A stretch of DNA of 64,000 nucleotides, taken from Balanoglossus misakiensis (lineage: Eukaryota; Hemichordata). The stretch covers positions 2,728,001-2,792,000 of the forward strand of contig CM082576.2 in NCBI GenBank assembly GCA_040954595.2, in the 5' to 3' direction. Below are positions 39,154 through 51,600 of this stretch, in pieces. The notes beneath the pieces were generated by a model. That model saw only the letters and a program-made list of their open reading frames with translations. It did no database searches and was not told where the DNA came from. The stretch's first letter is position 1. Every line of letters begins with the position of its first letter. A program made the translations under genes and the position numbers.

Positions 39154-42100
39154 GATGTCAATGTCACATGTGGCTGCCAACTTGTCAGACCATATTCTCT
39201 CTGGGTGAAAATGAAATGAAAATATAGTAATTAATGCTGTTAATGGTTAAGGCCAGAAGACCATGAGACAGATCTTACTGCGCCAACTTCTGTTGAAACG
39301 TGCTCCGGGAACGTGCTGACAATGTACAGTCACTGCGTACATAACTGGGGTGTACATGTACATATCAGCTGCACGCGCACAAACTTTGTGTGACACGATC
39401 ATATGATTTTTTTGGTTTATAAACGTGACACAGACAAGAACGTATAAATTACTTACAGATGTGATACATATGCGAAATAAACATTAACTTTCGGACGGAT
39501 CTGATGCGTCACTTATGATTCCGACTAGCTGAAATACGTTCTTGAAAACACCCAATTGTGTCTGCCGTACCGTCGCCTGGTCGTCGTCCGCGTCGTCCGC
39601 GTCATCGCTCTTGCAGACGAATTTCATGAAACGCCCCCAGACATCTACCGGAAGTTCGTAAAACGTGCGGGGACATGCAAGAACGTTACTATTGATTGGC
39701 TTTCGCAGTATTTTATTTTACCACAATTTTCACTACAATTCGACCAGAATATCGTGTTACTTTTATGGTTGTACGTAGAAGGGTACTTAAATTTAGTTAT
39801 AGACGATACCTAATTAAATGAGCAATGTTACAAGTTTAAAATTATTCAGAAATTGCTTACCCATACAGCAGACGGTTTCCGGGTGTTGCGCCAATCAGTG
39901 AGCTTCTTTCATTATGCGATGAAACCACGGGCGGCGTTTTCAATTTTCTCGGTGGTGATTACGACTAGTGCTATGCTATGCATTAGTGTGGAAGATTCAA
40001 CCGTGATACAGGATTTGGTAATATTTTGAGTCGGTTCCACTGTTTGAAGTGTACCAACCCGTTCTGGTCAAGGGATATATAGTTGTGAAACTGCCCCGGT
40101 AAGGCGACTTTTTCTACAAATGTACATAGGTTTTCACTCAGTGCTTCACTGCATGCAGACAACGGTGAACACAGTTCGTCTGCTATTTCTTTCCTGCGAA
40201 GAACATGAAATATTTCATATCCCAAAGCGCTGGTGTTTTCTAAAAAGACCTACATGTAGTTACGTTGTATATCTACCATCTTTCGCGACTGCGGTCAGAA
40301 CATTTGTCTCAGTTTGCAGTTCCGTTTGCAGAAGGCGGAATAGTGCCCCTTTGGACTTGAATGAGTGCTGTGACAAATATCTTCAAATTCTACATTGTGT
40401 TGCAACAGTTTCCGCCAATTTAAGTGCCAAACATTGTCTTCCACAAGCCGGGATTGTGTATCATTCGATTAATTGAGTTACAGTTCGTTACCAAACGTTC
40501 AACGGCATACATAGGTATTTTTACAAAGTTGGCATCGTCCCAAAGTGGCGTCTGTTGCCAAGCAACCGCTATTGTCAACTTTGGGTTAACCGTTGCTTTC
40601 TTGAGTACACAAATTCCTAGTTAAATTACACCCATAGACGACCATTTCATTCATAAATCAGCAAATTTTACATAACTTACTGCTGTCAAAAACATAGATT
40701 TGACATTTTAAACTAAAATGTATTAACATAATAAATTTGCCTATTTGCACTAGCGCTTAATTAAATTGTGACAATTAATGAATATGATGGTTTGATATAT
40801 ATTATGACATCTCATGTTAGTAATTAGTCACTTGTCTTTACTTTTTAGTGACTGTCCCATAGCCACTTTTGTTTGATTGGCTGTTGGCCTATGGAGGTTG
40901 TAACAAAGGGCAATAAAATTGTGAGATAATGATTAATTCTTTCACACTAACATCAACACAGTGTACACACCTTGGTTTTTGTCTGCGTCAATTTGGCAAC
41001 TGGCCCAATTAAAAAAATCTGTGTAGAGGCATTGTAAATTCTGCACAAAGTCATTGGTGTAAGACCAGCGCTAGGTGTTGTCCTGCATGTTTTTTTAATT
41101 AAATGTAGTTGTACACTAATAGGGTAAAACTCGCCCGAGGAAACATTTATTGTAGTATTGTGCAATATCTCCATTTGTAAAGTCAAATGTCACTACAGGC
41201 TTGTCTCATCTCCAGGGAGAGACAGTTAGCACAAGCAGAATACTGAAGGCTTTATCAGGGTTTTTGTCAATTGGGAGATCCCATATTGAACATGATAAGA
41301 CATGTCCCTACTTGTGTGCTGTTGTTCTTTTAGGGTGTAAACATTCCTGGTCAAAAAACTGTTAACATGTTTCCTCAGGACAGTGAGCACTGTTGGAAAT
41401 TATGAATGGCCAATAATTTCCGGTGCCCTTGAACACTTCCCTAAATTAACTTTTGTGAGCTTTGTTTGATTTTCGTAGTATGGTTTCTCTGAGTTGAAAT
41501 GTGAGGAATTGTGTCAGTGTTCTTATCAGTGGCCATAACTATCATGTTAATTTACATTTTTAGTTCTACTGCTTTTTTTTGAGGAAGGGAGATTTTTATT
41601 GTTTCAAAGCACATAAATCTGTTTTTCAAGAGCCTGACATACCTACTCTTAAGTATTGGTCATCAGCAGATAATTGACAAAATAAACCCTTTCAGTGGAA
41701 TGAAATAAACTGCACAAATGTCCTGGTGGTGAGAATTTATGTGGAGTAGTTGTGGAGTAGTTACTGACTTTTGAATCGCACGCCTGGACTGGACTGAACT
41801 CTGTCAGTGTTACAATTGGCAGTAGCCCATGATGTAAACATTAATTCATGTTAAAGAGTGGAGGTCAGTTTTTGTGATTCAGTGTACAGACATGTTCCAG
41901 TCACTTCGAAAGAGAAGGGTTTCCAAGCAATCGTGGATTGCTGTGTGAAGTTTGACTGGCCAACCAACTTCCAACTTTGTTCTGGTTTGTCTCCACTTTT
42001 AACCCCACTTATAATTCTATTGTGTTTTGTGTTTGATTGAGAGTTGCTACCTGGCACAGGGCCGGGAGATTTTGACAATGGCACATTTGGTATCATGGCT

Positions 42101-42628
42101 TCCAGGCATGTCCTTGAGAGCTTTGTTTACCTGGTTGTTTGGTAGTATAGCCTTTGTAATTAGATTAGAATGAAGACTAGTGTTCTAGGTCAAATCAACA
42201 AACATCCAATTACAGTAAACCAGTAGATTAAAGGCTATCTCAAACTGTATTTAAATAAGTAATTTCTGGTCAAATGATTGCAAATGAGTAAATTTATTTA
42301 TTTATTATTAGCTTTCCCTTATTGCTAATGCTAACACTATAATCACAGATATGTTAAAACTGATCAGAAGTTCTACGTTGAGACATTGAAGCCTGACAGT
42401 TACAAATACTTATCCTCCTGTTGTACACTTTAGGGCCTGGAAAATACTGGCTGCATGAGAAGCCATAGACTATGTGAGGATTAATAATTGATAAAAATAT
42501 CATAAGACTGAACATATAAGGAGAGTGTGTTTTTAGATGCCCCTAAATGATGAAGTCACAAAACCTGCTGATATCTTGTATTAATTAATGTTTTTTTTTC
42601 TCTAACCTTTTGGGCAACCACTTTGCAG
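39154..42628. other. Intergenic region between head-to-head CNTD1 and CEP128
   Basis: It probably contains the 5' untranslated exons and promoters of both genes; CEP128's first coding exon begins with an acceptor, so an upstream exon exists. A somewhat more CpG-rich zone lies at 39540-40000. Several open frames of up to about 118 codons occur (for example 40120-40476), but none resembles a protein family. Confidence 0.4.
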
Positions 42629-45600
42629 GTTCGTGCCCAGCAATACTTGCGACCATCACATCAGCATCAACACCACCACCACCACCAAGCCATTCCAGAT
42701 GAGGTGACAAAATCCAGACTTTCCAGATCTTAGCTGCACCTTGTTGTTGACACGGAGACAGCCTTCATGAGTGATATGTCCTCTGATTCGGAGGATTATG
42801 ATCATCCATTGCCACCACCTAGAACATCCAGAAGACTTCCCACCCCACCCTCATCACCTCGCAGTCCTCTGTCTGACTCTGTTGTAACGCGAGACACCGT
42901 AACTACCCTCACTTCAACTTTACATGTGAGTATGATTCGGATGAGTTTTAAAAATGAACAGTGCACTTGCCTTTTTTTGTTCTACACATACTAACTTTCG
43001 GGACTGCTAAGTTGTAGACAAACTTGCCTGTGCACTGCAGCCAATGTTTAGGGTCGACTGCAGGTTAACAAATGAACAAAAGCAGACAATAGTCACTTTT
43101 GACAAAGAGTCACTTTAGACAGAGTGTATTGTATACCTAGAAATCAGGTGTGAGATACCGTCTTTGGAAATGGTTGTACACCTCTTATGCACATATTGCT
43201 AACATAAGTACATGAACATTGTGCACATGGACTACATGTATATGAACAGATTCCACAGCACAGTTTCGTGACCTGGTCACACAAAACCCTTACCATTGGA
43301 TTAGCTTACCAGGTAACCCATGTATATAAGTTAAAGGTATACGGTCACCTATACAAATTTAGCCACAGTTACCATGGTAAATCGAGATCTAACCAATCAC
43401 AGATTTTCAGTGGGTGGCACACGCGAAAATAAAGCGTTCTTTAGAACACTCAAATACGCCATTTCAACTATATATGGCGATATGTAAATTGGAGGTGACT
43501 GTATACCTTTAACTTTGATGCATGTTTTAGACAGACAACAATATCAGGTTTTGATCACTGAATTAATGCTTTCAACAGAAAGGCTCAAATGTCTGGTCAC
43601 ACCAGTACAAAAGATGCTTTTTACAGCTGTCTTTGAAGTCAAGATGGTTTAATTATAATGTCTAGAATTTGAAAGCCTTGCTCCTTGGCATTTAGCCAAG
43701 GTTTTCCCTTACCTAAGAAGGCATCTGATTGACTAGAGGTGACATTTTTGTAGACTGTTAAAGTGTTTGACTTAAACTCTTTAAAGACAAGTAATGAAAG
43801 TTCAGTCAACCAACAAAGCAAGGTTCTGTCTTGACAGACCGCCAATGCATGGCTCCATTCAAACTGAAATAACGACTTTGTATGCATCGACAAGTTAGAT
43901 TTCAATTCAACTAGAACACCTCCTTACAGTTGCACACACTGGGATATACATCTACATGTATATTGAAAATGGCCGTACATGTACTGATTGCTAAATGAAA
44001 ATGGAAAGTTGGATGTGTTCACAATAGAACCATTGTAAGGTCAATTTCTTTTCTCTGTTTCCTACAAATATAAATACTGTGTAGAAGACTTGGGAGAATG
44101 CTGTCTAAAGCACTATTTTCTGCTGTGCAACAGTATAGGCCGAATTCTAAAGATTTTAGACTCTTATAAATTAAGACCTTTAAACTATCCTACATGTATT
44201 TTTATCTAGCTGTTGATTTCTAGTTTAAGAGGGAATCCTTTCTGATAATCACCAGAGTTCTGTAGTCCCCTTTCGCACCAAAATTCAGACAGAGAAAAAA
44301 ATGCTTTTTAAATCTTAGCTTTTCATATTTGGCATCATGTATAGCACTGTCTTTGCAGTCCTTGTTCATACCACTGTAATTGCCTTTGCATGTTTTCAAA
44401 CTCCATGATATTCTAACTTTTTCTTATTCAGCAGGACTTTTCCTCTTATTTCTCAAAACATTGCTATCTCCTGATGAGCTCTTCTTCATCTTCCACTTGT
44501 AGGACACAAAGAGTAATTTGCGAGAAGTAGATCGCATGTTAGGCCGATACCGCGACGCCAGTGACACACAGAGTGCCGCCATTAACAGGGTGAGACCTCT
44601 AACATCACATCACTCCGCTCACTTTGTTTTTCTTTCACAACTGTAAAAAAAATTTCTTTCTGCAGATTGTACAGGCCTGGAAGACAGCAGAGAGTCGATC
44701 GACGAGTTATGTTTAAAGGGAGTAGGGGCTTCAGCATGGCATCGTCATCAGTTGAGTCACTATACAAATAGTTTGGGGTTTCCTTGTGGTGCACTCTGAC
44801 TGAGATCTCAAACTGATAACCTGATAACACTGCACAGGAGTTGTCAAAGTGTTGTCGATGCAGGGAAAACACTATTGCTACACGATTTACCATGTTTTGG
44901 TTCTTGATACAAATAAACGTTGCGGAACTTTTAGTAAAATTTTCACGTGTGCCAGTGCCATGTATTTGATGATGTGTATGGCCACCACACTAAATTGAGT
45001 ACCCACCCACCATTTCAACTCTTTTTTTGATGAATTAATATTGAGATATTTAACTAAAAATTTTATGACACAAAGTGCATTTTCCTAATTATTCCTAATA
45101 ATCGTCTATAATCGTGAGAAGGATTTTGATAGTAGGCAGTTTGCTAATTAATGAGATGATACATGGATGATGCGTATTGATTTTCAACAAAGATGCTGAT
45201 TGTTCTAAATGTGATTATATTACACATGCACTAATAAAAGCACTAGATGTATCGTGTTAAAAAACATTCTTTAATTAATGCATTTCTTTGTTTTGTTTCC
45301 AGCTGAGAGAAAACCTCGCTAGATCCAGCGACAGACTGAGAGAAGAGAGACTACGAAGAGGTGTGCTGAGGGATTCTCGACCTCTGCGATCCAGCGATCT
45401 GGAGGAAGAGGCTCCTGGTAGAAGGTTCAGGGCCACTTCTCCCCTGAGAGATTATGGGGTGAGTGAATTTCATGAGAGAGCAATTGGGTCTGTCCAAAAA
45501 GCCTAATTGTAGTGCAAGAGTATGTGTTAGGCCAGTTGGGTTAGTAAACATCATGATAGTGTGAAAGTGTGTGCTTTATGCCAGATAGAGAACTGACAGT

Positions 45601-48600
45601 ATTTTGCATGTTGGTTTTTGTAGGAGGTGGGTGATCATACAAGGAAAAGAAGAAGGAAGAAATCTGCTGTGAGGTTTGAGAGTGAACCAGAGGAGGTCAG
45701 TATCTTGAATGTTTGTGCTCATTTCTGTACTTACACATCATAGGCAACTGATCATACATTTTGCCTCATAATACATGTACTTGCCTTTCTCAATAGTTGC
45801 ACGATATCCACCAAACCGTTCGCGACCTGAGCAGTGACCAGCTGAGGTTGGGAGAAGACTTAGAAAGGGAGATCGACCGGCGAAAACAGTTGGAATATGA
45901 TCACAGGAGAACATTTAATGAGATAACAGACAGTATGCGAAGGAGTAGAGCACCAGAGGAATCGGTAAGCAAGCATGCCTGAAGGATTACATGCACATTG
46001 TGCCATGATACCATGACAACTAGGATCTCATACAGGAAATGAAATCTTCTCGTCACAATGCTCTGAGCTGATAATGCAGCATGGCACTCCCCCAGTCACA
46101 TTTTTTTATTTTGCTTCCGATGTGTCTAGGTTTCCAGTAGAGTGGAAAGGAGACTGAAAGAAATTGAAGATGAGATGCGATCACAGAGAAAGTCGCGTGA
46201 AGTGAGAGAACCGGCTGAAACAGTAGGGATGATATCATCTGAAATCAGACAGGTATGGAAAGACATTTGAAATTTAAAAATTACTGCCTTTAAAAAAAAT
46301 TAAGCCTGAACAAAAAAAAAGCGCTTCTGTTTCCGTTGAATTCTTCCTGTTAATTAAAGTGGAATTTCTGAACCACAGCACAATTACTTCTGTGGTTTTT
46401 CCCTGTAAAAGCTTACATCCGTCTTGTCTTGTGCAAAATAGGCTCTGAGGTCACAGTCTCTGGAAGAAGACAGACAGATGAGAGACAGGTTGATCAAGAG
46501 TGAAACAGAGAGGCAACAAGTGCTGAGTGACTATGAATCAACCAAGAGAAAATTGGACCAGTCTGAGGGATCTAGAAATGCTCTCAAATATCAGGTATGC
46601 ATTACATGTTATATATTGTCCATGGACACTGCAAACTGAATTATGCAACAGTATTGTGGAGACAATTTAGCTAGTGTCTGAAAATGAAGAAATGTTCTGT
46701 TGCCTATTTGCAGATTGAGGAGCTGCAAGACCAGCTGTCCAGGTCTGACCACGACAAGACTCGCATGAAAGACCAACTCTCAGAGTATACAAGTGTGCTT
46801 GAGGAGGAAGGTCTGCCACTGAGTAGGCAGGCAAGAAGGGAAAGAAAACTTCAAGGTTTGTTGAATCCTTTCTAGCTTGATTTTGTAAGTAATCATCGAG
46901 AAACTCTAGGGTATATGTCATCAGTCCAAGTTGCAATCCCAGTGAATCAAGTTTTTTCCTTTTGGATCGCTGTCTGCCAGTTGAAATGTCACATAGATAT
47001 TTCATTCTGTGCCGTACCACAGCATCTCACAATTTTTTCCTGATCTTCATTCCCAGATGAAAGACACAAACAAGAAGTTGAAAAGCAGAAACTGGAGCGG
47101 GAAATCGAGCACTTGAAATCTCAGCTGACCCGGTCCAGTGGAATACGGGAATTGGAAGAAATCCGAAAAGAGCTGGAGAAGAGCGAGAGACAGAGAACTC
47201 AACTATCTGACCACATGGAGGTGAGTACTTAGAACTTTGGTGCATGATATAGACATACCCGGTAATTGTAGTTTGAAAAGTTGTCTTGATAGTTGAGGGG
47301 CCGGGTAATGATACTGTTGAGTTTGTTCCAGAGAGTGATATTGTTTGATCTTTGTATGACAAGAGAATGTTCAAATTATTTCTAACCATCAAGATATGTG
47401 CAGTAATCTCTGACATTTTACCAAATCATGAGTAAGCAAGACATTTTTTAACGTAAATTTTACATTCTTTGCACCACCAGGCACTTAACAGAGACATAGA
47501 GTCCAAAGAGAAATACCAAGCTAAACTGATCAACCAACTCAAAGATGTCTCAGATAAGTACGACGATAGCGACCGACAGAGGCAGCTGGCCATGGCCCAG
47601 CTGGAGGAAACACAGAAACGACTGCGGGAGATCAACCGGGAGGCTGACATGCTGGCGGACAAAGTGCGAGACACGCAGAAACTCTACGACGATGCTGATA
47701 GAAAGAAGGAAGAAATGAAAGTCAAAGCCCAGGAAATTGTCCGACAGTGAGTATGAACAGTACTTGATTAACGTGAATGTGTTGTTACAATGTGAACGGT
47801 GACTTGGCCATAAAACAAAATAATTTTCTGAACTTGTACCTGAGGGGGCCAATCATAACAACCAAATCTTTTCAACCAAAACTTCTCCCTGCAGGTGGAA
47901 ACACAAATGCAAGAAGTTAGAAAAAGATGTCGACCGGTACAAACACAGCACAGAACAGTTGATGTCAAGAAATGAGAAACTGGCCAGGGAGAACGAGATG
48001 AACAAAACCAGTTCCAGTACCAATGTACAGCGAATGGAAAGTCTTCATCGCGAACTCAATGCCGCCCTGGTATGTTATGTCTGCCTTCTCAATGAAAATG
48101 AAAATAAAATGTTTTTGTTTTTCACAACTGCTGGTGGGATATCTTTACTGACAATTCCTCAATTAATATATTGTGCTGGTACCATGTTTTCCCCGAACGT
48201 TAATTACAGGGATGGAAAGATGTACCAGTAACACTAATGGGATTTTCTTATTTGCATTAAGACATCACAGAATCATGCAGTTCTGTAATAGATTCCAAAT
48301 CATGGTGGTTAAATAGTTTGAGGTTTTTAGAGAGTGGATTCTGTAAAAACAATAGTTTGCTTACAGTGAACATGTGTTTAGTTTTTCCTACCCGAAGTTT
48401 AGTCCTGAACTTATTTAAGTCTATGTTGAGATATAATCAACATTGGTTGTGTGTTCTATCCAGACACTCAAATGAGTCCAAGTTGTTTTTATCTGGGATG
48501 TTTTCTGTGAAACTTGTGCATATTGTATAAAAGAAAAAGTAAATGCAACAGATGCAGGCTGGCTGACACAGGCTATATCAATCATGCAGGGCCAGCTAAT

Positions 48601-51600
48601 AATACTGGATTTAGCAGATTATTTCTTTCCCTTTTTAATTATATATATGTTTTTACTTATTAGGCAATGAGGGCTCAACAAGATGAACAGCTGAGATTGA
48701 AGGATATTGAACTCAATGAAATGAAATCATTCAAAATGGATCTGGAGAAGGAACTCAGGGACACTAGAGCTTTCATGGATAAGGTACATGTAATATGCAC
48801 CTTGGGGACAGTTTTTTCAGAAAAAAATGATAGTCCTCCTCTAAACCTTTCAATTCTTTGACATATTAAAGTGCGAGAGGAGCTTGAGTCTTTGGCATTA
48901 AAGGACAAAGAATAAAAGAAACGATGTTACCAGTCATGGTAATGGAGATTTAAACATATTAAGCAAGATTTACTTTCTATGGTGCGTTGCAAAGTAGACT
49001 TTTGTAAGTATACACCCGCATATGTTCCAGCTCAAAACATGCGATTTGATTTATGCAAATGAAATTGTTTTTTGTCAGGGTATCTCTTGAGATTTTGTTG
49101 GTTGCGTGTACATGTATGATTTTTCTACAATGGCCCCATGCATCATTTATAGCTGAACTTTTGGAAAAAAACAACCTTGTTAGGGGATAATTCCCTGTTG
49201 TAGGATTTGCATGTACATGTACCTGTACTGGTGCGCACAGCAGGTATTTGGAATTTTGGATGCTGGTCTGTGTCCGTATGGTGTGGGGAATTCAATGCAC
49301 AGTGGGACCTCCCACCATCAAGCATGTGGTAAAGCAGCAAGACGAAAACTGAGCGTTCACTGTCTTGTTAAAATCACTACTTCAATTTTTCTCCATAGAG
49401 TTGACACAGAGATTGGTGGCCATTTGAATTTGAGACAATTTTGCTCTCTCAATCAAAATTTTACTCCTTGACCTGCGATGTTATTCTTGATTTTAAGAGA
49501 GAATATCCTAAAGTTGCCTTGAGCAAATGTGAGAGAAAGTTTCTGCCGGTACCTTAATGTGACCTTCCTGAATCACTCACATGGAAATACGTGCTGAATT
49601 ATGATGTCACTTGCGTGATTAGATGGTGATAATGACTGCAATTTTAGTGGACATTTTTAGCTATTGGCAGTGCTAGTCTCCATGGAGACTACAAGTGTGG
49701 CAAGATCTCATGCAATTCTTTTGCAAAAAAAATATCCCCCCTAATTGTGTGTTTTAGTACTTTTACAGGGAATTAGATTTGTCGCTACTATTACATCGTT
49801 GATCATACACACACAAAAAGTCCAGTGGATCAACAAATTGAACAGTCTCATGGCTCAATACCACCAGCTAGTTGTTCAGATGATAGCATTTTCTTTTTGT
49901 CTTTGAACAGCTGGACAATGAACTTCAAACCCAAATCGCCCGACAGTCTTCTCTCAAGGAAGAGAAACTCCGCTCAGAGGAAGAACTGTTGACTGCTAAA
50001 AGCAATCTCCAACAAGCACAAGATCAAGTTTACCACTTTCAGGTGAGAAGACAAGAAGAACTTGACTAAGACTGCCCCCTCCCCTCTACACAGGCTTAGA
50101 CATTACACACGCAGACAAATATAGACAGTGCTATGACAGAAGAGCTTGTTTTTCACATGGGGTTACAAAGGAAATTTTGAGTTGTTTTTGAATAGATGAT
50201 CAGCCAACAATCTCAGATCCCCAAACAGCAGCCGCGAAGAACAAAAGCACCCCAAAATTCTACCTCCACACCCATTGCTACATTTATTCACCATGTAATC
50301 GTACAACTCATCTGTTGTGCATGCAGGCTGACCTGAAGGAAGTCAATGCTGAGAGAGCCCAGTTGTCTGCTCGGTTGGCAGAGGAAAGCACAGCCAGGCA
50401 AGAGTTGCAGTCCAAGGTAATGGAAGCCAAGCACAAGGAAGAGACAGCCAGAGAAGAGACTGCTCAACTTGCCAAGGAATTGAAACAGGTATGACGGATC
50501 TCTGTGAATATGATGTGATGGAGATCAGTATTTTTTCTCTATGCAATGTTGAGTGTTCAGTCACTGGGGGGGGGGGGGGGGGGGGGGTGTTGTAATTTTC
50601 CAGAGAATAAAATTTACCCATTTTGCTCTAAATGAGATTGGATGCCAACAGCAGGGTGTTGTGTTAATTTGTTAAATTCTTTTGATTGCTATCCCTACAG
50701 GCACATGAGTTGCACAGCACCACAGTGGTGCAACTACAGCGAGAACTGCAGGAAGTCAGGGTAAGTTTTGTGTTAGTTTTTAAAAACTTGTGTTACAAAT
50801 ATTCAAAAGCTACTGCCAAGAGCGTTTTCTCGTCTGATTAAATTAACCTGGGAGTTCATCATGAACAGGATTGAAAACATGCTTTCTGGAAAAGATTAAG
50901 CTGTTTTGGCTGTGTTTAAAAAAAAAGTAGAAAAGAAATTATGTGATTTATCTCTACTTTGATTATCATCTTTAGGATTTATCATCATGAATGGAGTTAA
51001 AAGTAAAAACATGTTTTATGATCATGGCATTTCCATTGTTCTGTCAACTCTGTGTGTGATTTGTGACACACAGACTCTAACATGATGTTGTTCTTGAATC
51101 ACAGGCCAGAGAAGACCAAAGTGTTCAGGAAGTTGCCAGGAAGATGAAGAAAGAAAACGCAGAACTGGAAGCTGAAATGCAGACCCTGAAGGTATAAAAA
51201 CAATCACTGAAAAGCTAATTTAACATCCACCTTGAAAATCCTTTTCCCCAGTGTTTTCAAGGATGCTATTAGTGCACTAATTTCTCCGGAAAATTGTCAG
51301 GGATACCATGGTAATCTGGTGAATATCTCACTAACCTACTTCACATTCATATGTGTTTGCAATTTATTTTTAATATCAGAGGGTTAATCAAACTTACTCT
51401 CAATTTAGTTTGATGTTAAACTCAAGGTTTTTATTCTGCCCCTGTCCTACTTCATCTACAGATTCAAAGGGCTGATGACAAGTGCACCATGAAGCAGCTT
51501 CGAAGGCAAGCTGAGAAGATGAAATCTGAGTTGGAGAAGGTCTGCGAGGACCTGGCCAAGGTGCAGGATGAGAACAGCCGAGTCCGGAGAAAATACGAAC

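Noticed and set aside
40120-40476. 118-codon plus-strand frame between CNTD1 and CEP128
   Set aside because: Cys-rich but unlike any family I know, with no splice partners; more likely part of the 5' flanks.
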